A DNA stretch of 64,000 nucleotides from Actinophytocola sp963826035 (lineage in GTDB: Bacteria > Actinomycetota > Actinomycetes > Mycobacteriales > Pseudonocardiaceae): contig CAWGVZ010000010.1 in NCBI GenBank assembly GCA_963826035.1, positions 682,001-746,000 on the forward strand. Direction: 5' to 3'. Of this stretch, positions 25,558 through 34,444 are shown piece after piece. Under the pieces are notes generated by a model. It saw nothing but the letters and a program-made list of their open reading frames with translations. It did not search any database and was not told the origin of the DNA. How positions within the stretch are numbered: the stretch's first letter is position 1; every line of letters begins with the position of its first letter. A program made the position numbers and the translations under genes.

Positions 25558-26715
25558 GTGACCTCGGTATTCGACTGGCTCGACACCCGCGCCGACGAGC
25601 GCCGCCGGGCGGGGCTGGCGCGGCAGCTGCGCCCGCGCCGACCCGACTCCGACCTGCTGGATCTCGCGGGCAACGACTACCTGGGGCTTTCGCGGGACAA
25701 GCGGGTGGCCGGGGCCGCCGCCGCGGCGACGCTGCGCTGGGGTGCCGGGTCGACCGGGTCGCGGCTGGTGACCGGCACTATCGAGGCCCACACCGAACTG
25801 GAACACGAGCTGGCGGCGTTCTGCGGAGCGCAGGCGGCGCTGGTGTTCTCGTCGGGGTTCATGGCGAACCTGGGCGCGATCACCGCACTGTCCGGCAAGG
25901 GCAGCGCCATCGTGACCGATGCCTATCTGCACGCCTCACTGATCGACGGGTGCCGACTCTCGCGGGCGGACGTGGCGGTGGTGGCCCACGCCGACGCGCC
26001 GGCCGCCGCACACGCGCTGAAGACCAGGCGCACCGAACGAGCACTGCTGGTGACGGACTCGGTGTTCTCAGTGGACGGTGACCTGGCCCCTCTGGGTGCG
26101 CTGGCCGCCGCCTGCCGGGAGCACAACGCCGCCCTGGTGGTGGACGACGCCCACGGCTTCGGCGTACTGGGCGAGGGCGGCCGGGGCGCGGTGGCCGACG
26201 CCGGCCTGATCGGCGAGCCGGACGTGGTGACCACGGTGACGCTGTCCAAGGCGCTGGGCGCACAGGGCGGCGCGGTCGTGGGTCCCCGGCGGGTGATCAA
26301 GCACCTGGTGGACTCGGCGCGCAGCTTCATCTTCGACACGGGCCTGGCGCCGGCGAGCACGGCGGCCGCCCTGACGGCGCTGTCCGTGCTGCGCGACGAA
26401 CCGGACCGGCCGTTACGAGTGCGCGCCGTGGCGACCGACCTGGCGACTCGGCTGCGGGACGGCGGCCTGACGGTGACCGACCCGGCGGCGGCCGTGATCT
26501 CCGTGCGGGCGCCGTCACCGGAGGCGGCGGTCGAGTGGGCGGACTCCTGTCGGGCGGCCGGGGTGTGGGTCGGCTGCTTCCGGCCGCCGTCGGTGCCGGA
26601 CGGGGTGTCCAGATTGCGGCTGACCGCGAGGGCCGACCTCACGGACGGTGAGGTAGACAAGGCAGTGGAGATCATCCTCGGGTGCGCGCCTCCGGAAGCG
26701 GTCAGCCCGGCATGA
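25558..26715 (+). CDS. 8-amino-7-oxononanoate synthase or related alpha-oxoamine synthase
   Basis: 385 residues from GTG 25558, the usual BioF length. PLP fold-type I: LDLAGNDYLGLSRDKRV near residue 40, GSTGSRLVTGTIEAHTELE, LVVDDAHGFGVLGEGGRG with the cofactor Asp/His, and the Schiff-base Lys in TLSKALGAQGGAVV. It condenses an acyl-CoA or acyl-ACP with alanine in biotin synthesis. No bioA, bioB or bioD is adjacent, so a different amino acid or acyl donor cannot be excluded. Its stop abuts the convergent GNAT gene. Confidence 0.88.
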   Translation: MTSVFDWLDTRADERRRAGLARQLRPRRPDSDLLDLAGNDYLGLSRDKRVAGAAAAATLRWGAGSTGSRLVTGTIEAHTELEHELAAFCGAQAALVFSSGFMANLGAITALSGKGSAIVTDAYLHASLIDGCRLSRADVAVVAHADAPAAAHALKTRRTERALLVTDSVFSVDGDLAPLGALAAACREHNAALVVDDAHGFGVLGEGGRGAVADAGLIGEPDVVTTVTLSKALGAQGGAVVGPRRVIKHLVDSARSFIFDTGLAPASTAAALTALSVLRDEPDRPLRVRAVATDLATRLRDGGLTVTDPAAAVISVRAPSPEAAVEWADSCRAAGVWVGCFRPPSVPDGVSRLRLTARADLTDGEVDKAVEIILGCAPPEAVSPA

Positions 26716-27141
26716 TCACCGCCGCATGGTGACGTGCTCGATGCCGTCCTCCAGGTAGGTCTCCCCCACGGAAACGAACTCGAACTTCTCGTAGAACGGC
26801 AGCGCGTAGGTCTGCGCGTCGAGCACCATGGACACGTCGCCAAGGTGTTCCACAGCCGCACCCATCAACACACCACCCAGCCCGGTTCCCCGAGCATCAC
26901 GCGCCACACAGACCCGGCCGATGCGGGCCGTGCCGTCGGGCTCGATGAGCAACCGCAGGCACGCCTGCAGCACCGAGCCCGGCTGCCACCACAGGTGCAC
27001 GGTGCTGGGCAGGAGATCCAGGCCGTCCACGTCCGCGTAGGCGGCCTCCTGTTCCACCACGAACACGTCCGCGCGCAACCGCAGCAGCGCGTACAGCTGG
27101 GCAGCCGTCAGCTGATCACCAGCGACAAGGTTCAGAGTCAC
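26716..27141 (-). CDS. GNAT family N-acetyltransferase (ElaA-like)
   Basis: 141 residues. The opening AAQLYALLRLRADVFVVEQEAAYADVDGLDL is typical of ElaA-type acetyltransferases. The acetyl-CoA pyrophosphate loop is ARDARGTGLGGVLMG, and LDAQTYALPFYEKFEFVSVG is the C-terminal GNAT ending. The substrate is unknown. The stop is directly beside that of the BioF-like gene; 12 bases separate its start from the protease stop. Confidence 0.85.
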   Translation of the reverse strand: MTLNLVAGDQLTAAQLYALLRLRADVFVVEQEAAYADVDGLDLLPSTVHLWWQPGSVLQACLRLLIEPDGTARIGRVCVARDARGTGLGGVLMGAAVEHLGDVSMVLDAQTYALPFYEKFEFVSVGETYLEDGIEHVTMRR

Positions 27142-27153
27142 CCCTGCTGGGTA

Positions 27154-27924
27154 TCAGATCTGCTCTTCCAGCAGTGCGGCATAGGTCGAAAGCCGCGTGT
27201 AGACCCCGGGCTTGCCCGGCGCCGCACAGCCCTCGCCCCATGACGTGACGCCCACCAGGCGCCCGGCCACGATGAACGGACCGCCCGAGTCGCCCTGACA
27301 GGCGTCGACCCCGCCCTGCGGCACGCCGGCGCACGTCATCGACGCCGCCAGGTACGCCGGGTACGACTTCACGCACTCGGCGTCGGCCATCACCGGGACT
27401 GTCGCCTGCAGCAGGTAACGCGACGGCTGCCCGTCCGCCGCCGTGCGGCCCCAGCCGAGGATCAGGCCCGGCTGTCCGGCCTGGTAGACCTCGGCCTGGT
27501 CGGCGCCGACCAGGTCGATCGTCTGGTACGGGAGGCGAGTCTCGAGAGTCAGCAGGGCGACGTCGTTGCCCGACCGCACGTCCTTGAACTCCGGGTGTAT
27601 CCAGATCTCGCGGACCGGCGTGACCATGCCGGCACCGCTTTCCTTGTCCTCACGCCCGGCCACCACCGCGAGGTCCACCGGCGTCTTGCCGGCCACACAG
27701 TGCGCGGCGGTGACCACCTTGTTGTCGTCGACCAGCGTGCCGCCGCAGAACTGGAAGCCGTCGGCCGTGGCCAGATAGACGGCAAAGCTGAAGTCAGCGA
27801 TGCTCGCCCGTTGACCGCCGACGATCTGTTCGTCGGCGCTGGCCTGGAAGAGCCCGATCGCGGCGGCCGTGGTGGCCAGGCACGCGACGAGCAGAATTCG
27901 GGTGACCCGCGAGGTCGCCCCCAT
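27154..27924 (-). CDS. Secreted trypsin-like serine protease (S1A), second copy
   Basis: 256 residues from ATG 27924 with AGGAG upstream. Signal peptide TRILLVACLATTAAAIGLF, short propeptide, then IVGGQRASIADFSFAVYL. Triad: His in VVTAAHC, Asp in GNDVALLTL, Ser in DACQGDSGGPF; Asp six before the Ser predicts trypsin-like specificity. Closely similar in layout to the protease at 15814-16620 (both have FQFCGGT), so the two are probably paralogues from duplication. Confidence 0.93.
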   Translation of the reverse strand: MGATSRVTRILLVACLATTAAAIGLFQASADEQIVGGQRASIADFSFAVYLATADGFQFCGGTLVDDNKVVTAAHCVAGKTPVDLAVVAGREDKESGAGMVTPVREIWIHPEFKDVRSGNDVALLTLETRLPYQTIDLVGADQAEVYQAGQPGLILGWGRTAADGQPSRYLLQATVPVMADAECVKSYPAYLAASMTCAGVPQGGVDACQGDSGGPFIVAGRLVGVTSWGEGCAAPGKPGVYTRLSTYAALLEEQI

Positions 27925-28046
27925 GTCGTCTCCTAGTTGTAGACGTCTGATGGGCATTCTTGGCAACCCTTCGCGACGCGTCCGCCATAGGCAACTCGAC
28001 CATGTCGCCCAACCAGGTGAAATCGGCGATCGGGCATGCTGGACGC

Positions 28047-28880
28047 GTGCGCAGGCTTGTGGTCTCTCTGGCGGTCGCGGCGGTCGCGGCGGTGGCCGGT
28101 TGTTCGGCCACCACTCCCCCGCCGTCCGAACCGTCTCCTACCAGCGACGATGCGGCAAGCACCACCACTTCCCCGCTCCCGCCGCCCGCGTGGACGGTCG
28201 GCGCCACCCCGCTGCCGCTGCGGCCGGACGGGTTCGGCCAGGTGCTGCCCACCCCGCCGGAACTGGTCAACCGGAGCCTGCCCACCACCGACGCGCTGGC
28301 CCCGCCGGCCGACGGCAGGTACGCGGCCACCGTCTCGGCCGTGCCGGCGGACGTGCTCGCGCGCAGCACCTGGCGGGCGAACTGCCCGGTGACACCGGCC
28401 GAGCTGCGCTACCTCACCATGTCGTTCCATGGCTACGACGGCCGCGTGCACACGGGCGAGATGATCGTCAACGCGCAGCTGGCCGACGACGTCACGAAGG
28501 TGTTCGGCTGGCTGTTCGACGCGAAGTTCCCCATCGAGGAGATGCGGGTGGTGGCCGCGGCCGAGTTGGACGCCGCCCCGACCGGCGACGGCAACAACAC
28601 CACGGCTTTCGTGTGCCGCAACAAGGTGGGGCGGAACTCGTGGTCGGCACACGCGTTCGGGCAGGCGATCGACCTGAACCCGTTCTGCAATCCTTACACG
28701 ACCGGGGATCTGGTACTTCCCGAACTCGCTTCGTCCTATGTGGACAGATCGGTGACGCGGCCGGGGATGATCCTGCCGGGTGACGCGGTGGTGCGCGCGT
28801 TCGCCGCCATCGGCTGGAAATGGGGCGGCGAGTGGTCAGATCCCGTTGACATCCAACACTTCTCGAGTACCGGTACCTGA
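28047..28880 (+). CDS. Lipoprotein with M15-like (D-Ala-D-Ala carboxypeptidase-like) domain
   Basis: 277 residues from GTG 28047. Signal peptide and lipobox VAAVAGC, then a Ser/Thr/Pro-rich linker. The C-terminal domain has the M15C pattern: TTAFVCRNKVGRNSWSAHAF followed by GQAIDLNPFCNPY (SxHxxGxAIDxNP, zinc ligands His and Asp), and WGGEWSDPVDIQHF with the second zinc His. The predicted activity is peptidoglycan cross-link or stem cleavage outside the membrane. Its last 45 bases overlap, tail to tail, the TetR gene. Confidence 0.85.
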   Translation: MRRLVVSLAVAAVAAVAGCSATTPPPSEPSPTSDDAASTTTSPLPPPAWTVGATPLPLRPDGFGQVLPTPPELVNRSLPTTDALAPPADGRYAATVSAVPADVLARSTWRANCPVTPAELRYLTMSFHGYDGRVHTGEMIVNAQLADDVTKVFGWLFDAKFPIEEMRVVAAAELDAAPTGDGNNTTAFVCRNKVGRNSWSAHAFGQAIDLNPFCNPYTTGDLVLPELASSYVDRSVTRPGMILPGDAVVRAFAAIGWKWGGEWSDPVDIQHFSSTGT

Positions 28881-29480
28881 GATCCCGCGCAGCACGGCGG
28901 CCAGGCCGCCGCTGAACTCCTCGTCGGCTGACACCTCGCCGGCGTCGGCGGCCGTCGCGGCCAGGAGCGGGAACTCCTCGGCCGAGAGCGCGGCCATGGC
29001 CGACGTGCCGGCACCGGACAGCGGGCCGAAATGCGTGTTCTGCAACGCGCCGAGCAGGTACGCGACCAACGTGCGCTGGGCGACCACCCGCTCAGTCCCC
29101 GTGAACCCCGCGTCCGTGAGCACTGTGAGCGTCGCCTCGATCATCCGCCGGGACGCGGGTGCGGAATGCCGGTGCCGCAACAACAGCGGCACCGTGGCGG
29201 GGTGGGTGAGGACCGCGTCGCGGACGCGGTTCAGCAGCGTCGTGAGCCGCTCGCGCCAGTCGCCGGGCGGCACCGCCAGGTCCACGGTCGCCAGCACCTG
29301 GTCGACCACCAGTGCTTCCAGCTCGTCCTTGTCCCGCACGTAGCGGTACAGCGACATGGTGGCCATGCCCAGCTCCCTGGCCACCGCACGCATGGTGAGC
29401 GCGGGCAGCCCGTCGCGGTCGATGACCACGAGCGTGGCCATGGTGATCTGGGTCGGCGTCAGCGAGCGCGGGCGGGGCAC
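28836..29480 (-). CDS. TetR/AcrR family transcriptional repressor
   Basis: 214 residues. The N-terminal helix-turn-helix has LPALTMRAVARELGMATMSLY then RYVRDKDEL, the standard TetR DNA-binding pattern. The C-terminal ligand and dimer domain is TetR_C_1-like. It is divergent from the redoxin gene at 29549 with 68 bases between the starts. Two dyads in that gap look like its operators, so it likely controls itself and the redoxin gene. Ligand unknown. Confidence 0.9.
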   Translation of the reverse strand: MPRPRSLTPTQITMATLVVIDRDGLPALTMRAVARELGMATMSLYRYVRDKDELEALVVDQVLATVDLAVPPGDWRERLTTLLNRVRDAVLTHPATVPLLLRHRHSAPASRRMIEATLTVLTDAGFTGTERVVAQRTLVAYLLGALQNTHFGPLSGAGTSAMAALSAEEFPLLAATAADAGEVSADEEFSGGLAAVLRGISGTGTREVLDVNGI

Positions 29481-29483
29481 GGG

Positions 29484-29537
29484 TTGACAGCGTACAAGAT
29501 ACGCGCATACTGGACTGTAGATGTACGACGTACGCCT
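29484..29537. promoter_or_regulatory. Promoter with TetR-type operators
   Basis: On the plus strand TTGACA (29484-29489) is followed by a 17-base spacer and ATACTG (29507-29512) as a -10. The spacer holds the dyad GCGTACAAGATACGC (29490-29504). A second dyad, GTACGACGTAC, lies near 29523-29533 inside a longer imperfect palindrome. Repressor bound at the first site would block the promoter of the redoxin gene. Confidence 0.5.
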
Positions 29538-29548
29538 ACGGAGGTCCG

Positions 29549-30103
29549 ATGCGAGTCCCCCAGCGTGACCTGGTCGCGTTCACCGGCGCCACGGTGCCGG
29601 TGCCCGATCCCGATCTGCTCGTCCACCTGCAGTTCCGCCGGTTCGCTGGCTGCCCGGTCTGCAACCTCCACCTCCGCACGGTGGTAACCCGCCACGACGA
29701 GATCCGGGCGGCCGGCATCCGCGAGGTGGTGGTGTTCCACAGCGGCGTGGCCGAGCTGCGTGGGCACGTCGACGACCTACCGTTCGACGTGATCCCCGAT
29801 CCGGAGAAGGTGCTCTACCGGGAGTTCGGCGTGGAGTCCCGGCGGCGGGCGCTGCTCGATCCGCGGGTGTGGCCGGTGATCGTGCGGTCCATCGCGCGGG
29901 ATCTGCCGCCCGTGCTGCGAGGACGGCGGTCATTGCCGGCCCGCCGACCGCAGGGCGGACGACTCGGGCTACCCGGCGACTTCCTCATCGCTCCCGACGG
30001 GCGAGTACTGGCCGGACAGATCGGCCGACACGCCTACGACCAGTGGACGGTCGACGAACTGCTCGCACTGGCGCCGAGCGCAACACCTCACGGAGCAACG
30101 TGA
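29549..30103 (+). CDS. Peroxiredoxin-like (AhpC/TSA) thiol protein
   Basis: 184 residues from ATG 29549 with a GGAGG ribosome site. Thioredoxin fold with CPVC in QFRRFAGCPVCNLHLR (about residue 35), EVVVFHSGVAELRGH, FDVIPDPEKVLYREFGVE, and FLIAPDGRVLAGQIGRHAYD. This matches actinobacterial peroxiredoxin-like proteins often paired with a TetR gene. A role in thiol redox defence is likely. The end of the protein is polar and variable. Confidence 0.85.
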   Translation: MRVPQRDLVAFTGATVPVPDPDLLVHLQFRRFAGCPVCNLHLRTVVTRHDEIRAAGIREVVVFHSGVAELRGHVDDLPFDVIPDPEKVLYREFGVESRRRALLDPRVWPVIVRSIARDLPPVLRGRRSLPARRPQGGRLGLPGDFLIAPDGRVLAGQIGRHAYDQWTVDELLALAPSATPHGAT

Positions 30104-30149
30104 CGGCCGCGGGGATCTCCGTGTCGCCGATGTTGCCGTACCGGCACGT

Positions 30150-31565
30150 CTACGACCGACGAACTGCCGGCACCGGTGCCGAGCGCAACGCGTCACGAAG
30201 CAGCGTGACAGCCGGCGGGATCTCCGTGTCGCTGATGTTGCCGTACCCGAGGACAAGCGCGCGGTCCGCCGTTCGCTTCGTGCGGTAGTCGTCGAGGTCG
30301 GACAGCGACAGCCCGGCGGCGGCCGCCGCCAGGACCACCCGGCGAGTGTCCGTGCCGTCCGGCAGGTGCAGCAGGACGTGCAGCCCGGCGGCCGTGCCGG
30401 CGACCCGCCCCTCCGGCACCTGGTCGCCGAGCGTGCGAACCAGCAGGTCGCGGCGGGCGCGGAACCGTCGCCGCGCGGCGCGCAGGTGGGCGTCGTACCA
30501 CCCGCGGTCGATGAACGTGGCGAGCGCGAGCTGGTCGAGCACCGGCGGCGCGGCGGCCACGAGGTTCGCCTCCCGCAGGGCCGGGGTCATGGCGGCGGGC
30601 GCCACCAGCCAGCCGAGGCCCAGCGCCGGTGACAGCGTCTTGCTGACCGAGCCGAGGAGGAAGACCCGGCTCGGGTCCATCCCCTGCATGACGGCCACCG
30701 GGTGGTGGTCGTAGCGGAACTCGGCGTCGTAGTCGTCCTCGATGACGTAGCCGTCCACCTCGCGGGCCCAGCGCACCAGGCCCGCCCGGCGGTCCGGGGA
30801 CAGCACCGCGCCGGTGGGAAACTGGTGTGCCGCACCCACGACCACCGCCCGGGCGGGCGTGCGCGCCAGGTCGTCGACGCGCAGGCCGTCGTGGTCGACG
30901 GGCACCGGGTGCACGCGCAGCCCGGCGCTCGTGGCGGCGTCGCGCAGCCGGCCCCAGCCCGGTTCTTCCACGGCCACGTCGGCGATCCCCGTCGCACGCA
31001 GGGCTCGGCAGGTGCGGACCAGGCCGTCGGTGATGCCCGCGCACACGAACACAGAGCCGGCGTCCGCGCCGCGCGCACGGCGCAGGTACTGGGCGACGGT
31101 CGTGCGCAGCACCGCGTGTCCGGCGGGGTCGGGCAGGCCGAGGTCGTAGTGGACGGCCGAGCCGGTCACCGCCCGGACGGCATCCGCCCAGCGGCGGCGC
31201 GGAAACGCCCGCAGGTCGGGCAAGCCGGGCGCGAGGTCGTACCGGATGGGCGGCGGTTCACTGGCGGCGCGCGCGGGTGGCGGTGGCGTGGCGGCGGGCG
31301 CCCAGGAGACGCGAGTGGCGGAACCCACCCGGGCGGCGAGGTACCCCTCGGCCACCAGTTGCCCGTACGCCTCGGTCACCACCCAGCGGGAGCAGCCGAG
31401 TTCCTCGGCCAGCGCCCGACTCGGTGGCAGGGCGGCGCCCTCGCTCAGCCGGCCGTCCCGGATGGCCGTGCGCAGCGCGAGCGCCAGGCGGTCGTGCAGG
31501 CGGCCGCGCTCCGGACCGATGTCCAGCAGCGTCGCCCACGAGAAATTGGTCTGGGAAACCGCCAC
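30150..31565 (-). CDS. MocR-type GntR regulator with aminotransferase-like domain
   Basis: 471 residues from GTG 31565. An N-terminal winged helix-turn-helix (LALALRTAIRDGRLSEGAAL, PPSRALAEELGCSRWVVTEAYG) is joined by a Pro/Ala linker to a fold-type I domain of about 360 residues. The PLP lysine is in LGSVSKTLSPALGLGW and the cofactor Asp in VIEDDYDAEFRYD. MocR proteins usually sense PLP or amine compounds. It is divergent from the aldo-keto reductase gene with 46 bases between the starts, so both are probably controlled from that gap. Confidence 0.92.
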   Translation of the reverse strand: MAVSQTNFSWATLLDIGPERGRLHDRLALALRTAIRDGRLSEGAALPPSRALAEELGCSRWVVTEAYGQLVAEGYLAARVGSATRVSWAPAATPPPPARAASEPPPIRYDLAPGLPDLRAFPRRRWADAVRAVTGSAVHYDLGLPDPAGHAVLRTTVAQYLRRARGADAGSVFVCAGITDGLVRTCRALRATGIADVAVEEPGWGRLRDAATSAGLRVHPVPVDHDGLRVDDLARTPARAVVVGAAHQFPTGAVLSPDRRAGLVRWAREVDGYVIEDDYDAEFRYDHHPVAVMQGMDPSRVFLLGSVSKTLSPALGLGWLVAPAAMTPALREANLVAAAPPVLDQLALATFIDRGWYDAHLRAARRRFRARRDLLVRTLGDQVPEGRVAGTAAGLHVLLHLPDGTDTRRVVLAAAAAGLSLSDLDDYRTKRTADRALVLGYGNISDTEIPPAVTLLRDALRSAPVPAVRRS

Positions 31566-31611
31566 GAGATTGGAGCGTACCGGCGGGCCGAAGCCGCCTA
31601 CCGTGGTCGAC

Positions 31612-32544
31612 ATGATGGAGAACCTGGCGCTGGGTGCCATGTGGTTCGGCACGCGGACCGACGAGCGCCGGTCGTTCGAGCTCCTCGACCGGTTCGTGGA
31701 CGCGGGCGGTGTCTGGATCGACACGTCCAACTCCTACGCGTTCTGGGTGCACCCGAGCGGCTTCGGCGGGCAGAGCGAGACGGTGCTCGGCCGGTGGCTG
31801 GCTCGCCGGCCGGGGGTTCGGGACCGCGTGCGGATCAGCACGAAGGTGGGCGCCGAGCCGTCCGAGGCCGGGGACTGGCCGGCGACGGCCGAGGGGCTCT
31901 CGGCCGGGGTCATCAAGGCGGGACTGGAAAGCAGTCTCCGGCGGCTGGGCACCGACCATGTCGAGCTGTACTGGGCCCACATTCCCGATTCGGCCACATC
32001 GCTGGAGGAGACGGTCGGGGCCTTCGACGAGCTGGTGTCCGCCGGCGTGGTCGGCCGGCTCGGGTGCTCCAACTACGCCATCTGGCAGGTCGAGCGGGCG
32101 CGACAGATCGCGCGGGACCGCGGTGGTGCGGGGTTCACCGCGATCCAGCAGCATCACACTTATCTGCGGCCGCTACCCGGAGAGTGGCCGTCGGGGGCTC
32201 GGTTCGGGGCGGTCACCGATGAGGTGCTGCACTACCTGGAGCATCATCCGGACATGGCGTTGTGGGCGTACACGCCTTTGTTGAGTGGGAGTTACACCCG
32301 TGCCGACAAGCCGTTGGCGGAGACGTACTCACATCCCGGGACCGATCGGCGGCTCGCCGTGCTCGATGAGGTCGCCGCCGAGGTTGGCGCGGACCGGAAC
32401 GTGGTGGTGTTGGCGTGGTTGGCCGGTGGAGGTTTCACGCCGGTGGTCGGGGTGAGCGGTGTTGAGCAGTTGGAGGCCGCTGTCGCGGGGGTTTCGTTGG
32501 AGTTGACCGGGGAGCAGCGGGAGCGACTGGACACCATCGTGTGA
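31612..32544 (+). CDS. Aldo/keto reductase
   Basis: 310 residues from ATG 31612 or 31615. TIM-barrel AKR: LGAMWFGTRTDERRSFELLD, the catalytic Asp and Tyr in VWIDTSNSYAFW, the Lys in ISTKVG, the His in DHVELYWAHI, and NADPH-binding residues in the C-terminal third (PVVGVSGVEQLEA). Its MocR neighbour suggests that the substrate may be an aldehyde such as pyridoxal, but this is only inference from the pairing. Confidence 0.88.
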   Translation: MMENLALGAMWFGTRTDERRSFELLDRFVDAGGVWIDTSNSYAFWVHPSGFGGQSETVLGRWLARRPGVRDRVRISTKVGAEPSEAGDWPATAEGLSAGVIKAGLESSLRRLGTDHVELYWAHIPDSATSLEETVGAFDELVSAGVVGRLGCSNYAIWQVERARQIARDRGGAGFTAIQQHHTYLRPLPGEWPSGARFGAVTDEVLHYLEHHPDMALWAYTPLLSGSYTRADKPLAETYSHPGTDRRLAVLDEVAAEVGADRNVVVLAWLAGGGFTPVVGVSGVEQLEAAVAGVSLELTGEQRERLDTIV

Positions 32545-32724
32545 GCGCTGGCCCTGTTGATCGGTCCGGTCGGCCCGGCGACCGCGGCTGCCCCTGTCTG
32601 TGGACAAGTCGGGTTGGCTCGCCGTTCTTGTCGGTGCTCGCGACTACGCAAGCCGTGTTTGATGACATCGTTTGACCTGCGGGTTTGTCTTCCTGGTCAG
32701 GAGCATGGGATTCGTGTGGGGAGT

Positions 32725-32850
32725 GCGAGACCGCGGTTCCCGACGGTGAGATCGCGGTTCCCGCGTGCGAGATCGCGGTTCCCGACGGTGAGATCGCGGT
32801 TCCCGCGTGCGAGATCGCGGTTCCCGACGGTGAGATCGCGGTTGATGGGG
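32725..32850 (+). repeat. 21-bp direct array, six units (GAGATCGCG subtype)
   Basis: Six units of 21 bases: GCGAGATCGCG or GTGAGATCGCG, then GTTCCCGACG or GTTCCCGCGT alternating; unit 1 has C in place of T in the core and unit 6 decays at its end. Compared with the 13.5-kb array, the bases GCGAG, GTTC and CGAC are shared and the middle six differ, so these are variants of one repeat. Confidence 0.9.
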
Positions 32851-32968
32851 AACCTGGAGTGGTCAGCGCCGGGCAGGGGGTCCGCGGGGCCTGGCGGTAG
32901 GGCTCGGTCACAGTTGTTCTGTTGACTCAGTAGTTCCACCCTGTGTGCACACAGCAGCCGGGAAACGA

Positions 32969-33023
32969 CGGCCTCACGCACCGCAACCGCGATCTCGCGC
33001 GCCGCAACCGCGATCTCACGCAG
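32969..33023 (-). repeat. 21-bp inverted array, two full and one partial unit
   Basis: CGCAACCGCGATCTCGCGCGC (21 bases, split here only for naming) at 32982-33002 and a second unit at 33003-33023 with CTCACGCAG ending; a partial unit precedes. They carry the GCGG-TTGCGG version of the repeat when read on the minus strand, unlike the TTCCCG version of the array at 32725. Confidence 0.85.
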
Positions 33024-33262
33024 ACTGACAACGGCGTGAACAACCCCACCGGCGCCCGCCAGACATCTACGCAGGTCAAAACCATGACCTCAAATCGGAC
33101 CTCGCCTACGCTGGATAACGGGGGGCCGTGGCCCGCTGTCGCATCATGGTTGGCGGCGGTTTCACCCGAGAATGCCCTGGTCTCCACGTGGTTCGAACCG
33201 TGGAACCACCGCCCAGAGACCCACTCGGGCCCGGGCGCGGCGGCAAGCCGCGGGTCCCGCCC

Positions 33263-33304
33263 GGAACCGCGAACTCGCGTGCGGGAACCGCGATCTCGCG
33301 TTTC
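33263..33304 (-). repeat. Two further inverted 21-bp units beside the M48 gene
   Basis: GGAACCGCGAACTCGCG (33263-) and GGAACCGCGATCTCGCG (33284-), each in a 21-base step, end 16 bases before the M48 stop. They lie outside the composite element. The 120 bases between (33142-33262) show nothing else recognisable. Confidence 0.8.
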
Positions 33305-33319
33305 CGGGACGTGCTGGGG

Positions 33320-34375
33320 TCAAGACGAGCCGTTCTGGTCGTCCTCTGTGGAGCGGGTGCCGCCGAACTTGTTCCACACCTTGCCGGCCGCGCCAGAGAC
33401 CGCCTCGCCCACGTCGCTCAGTACCTTCGTCAGCGGGTCCGTCGAGCTGGACCACGACTCCTTGTACGACCGGCCCGCCGACTTGATGTCGTCCATCATG
33501 GACGACGACGGGGCGTCATCCTCGCGGCGCAGATAGTCGCCCGCCAGGATCGCCCGGTACTCCTCCGACGCCGCCCACCGCTGGAGCTGCGCCGCCCGCA
33601 CCACGGCGAACGGATGGGTCATGTGCTCGACCGTCATGAGCTTGAGGATGCTGTCTCGAATGTCGTCGACCTCCTCGTACTCCTTGGCCTGCTGGAGAAA
33701 GGTGGGGATGTCGATCTCGCCCACGCTGCCGCCCGCCAGGTACAGCTCGGTGCGCAGCGCGGCCGCCGGGTCCTGACTGCACAGCAGGCCGGCCCGGTCG
33801 CAGGTCAGTTCCGCCTTGCGATACCACTCCATCAACGCGGCGATCACGGCCCGCAGACCGAGCGCCCCGATCGGAACCCAGCTGACCGACTGCTGCAGCC
33901 GCAACAGTCGAATCAACAACGTGCTGAGCACCGCGTGACCGGACAGCACATGCCCGACCTCGTGACCGACGACGTTGCGCAGCGCCTCGGTGTCCAGCGC
34001 CTCGACGATCCCCGTGGTCAGCACGATGAACGGCTGGTCGATGCCGATCGTGTAGGCGTTGGCGATCGGGTTGCGCGCCACGTACAGCTGCGGCACGGTG
34101 TCCAGGTCGAGCGTCTCGGCGCACTCGTTGCGCAGCCGGTCGAGCTTCGGGTACTGCTGCGGGCCAACGCGAATGGAGGAGGCCAGCGCGTACAGCCGCT
34201 CGGCCCGCTCGCTCCACATGCCGGCTACCGCCTTGAGCACGGCCGAGATCCCCGGCACCGCACGCAGCGTCGCCAGCGCGCCCCGGTCCGCCGGATGTTC
34301 GTACGCCCTCGGGCTGATCCCCTGGAACCGCACTCGTGTCGAGGAACCTTCGACCACGGCGTCGCTGTCGCTCAT
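33320..34375 (-). CDS. M48-family zinc metallopeptidase
   Basis: 351 residues from ATG 34375 (MSDSDAVVEG), with GGGGAG upstream. The zinc site HEVGH is at residues 138-142, preceded by TEALRNVVG. The third ligand Glu is probably in MEWYRKAELTCDRAG, about 50 residues later. N-terminal FQGISPRAYEHPADRGALA matches actinobacterial M48 proteins; one or two hydrophobic segments follow HExxH (LSTLLIRLLRLQ, WVPIGALGLRAVIAAL). The C-terminal tail is polar. Likely a membrane-associated quality-control protease related to HtpX. Confidence 0.9.
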   Translation of the reverse strand: MSDSDAVVEGSSTRVRFQGISPRAYEHPADRGALATLRAVPGISAVLKAVAGMWSERAERLYALASSIRVGPQQYPKLDRLRNECAETLDLDTVPQLYVARNPIANAYTIGIDQPFIVLTTGIVEALDTEALRNVVGHEVGHVLSGHAVLSTLLIRLLRLQQSVSWVPIGALGLRAVIAALMEWYRKAELTCDRAGLLCSQDPAAALRTELYLAGGSVGEIDIPTFLQQAKEYEEVDDIRDSILKLMTVEHMTHPFAVVRAAQLQRWAASEEYRAILAGDYLRREDDAPSSSMMDDIKSAGRSYKESWSSSTDPLTKVLSDVGEAVSGAAGKVWNKFGGTRSTEDDQNGSS

Positions 34376-34444
34376 CACACCACTCCCCTGTGTCGGGACC
34401 CAGCCTAGGCCGACCATGTGAACGGCGGGTCAGATCCGACGAGA

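Larger units (their letters stand above)
32624..33141. repeat. Composite intergenic element, copy 1 (outer flanks plus 21-bp arrays)
   Basis: About 518 bp between the convergent aldo/keto reductase and M48 genes. Outer left border TTCTTGTCGGTGCTCGCG; outer right border TACGCTGG, then GGGGGGCC. The interior (32650-33103) has end A (AAGCCGTGTTTGATGACATC, then TTTGACCTGC at 32671), a direct 21-bp array, a unique centre with CTCAGTAGTTCCACCC, an inverted array, and end B (GCAGGTCAAA at 33071, then GGACCTC). Copy 2 at 52491-53072 has the same borders but the interior reversed. No transposase or recombinase gene lies inside. Confidence 0.85.

Noticed and set aside
32624..33141. Insertion sequence or integron
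   Set aside because: No transposase, integrase or attC-like structure lies within either composite element; the elements are non-coding.
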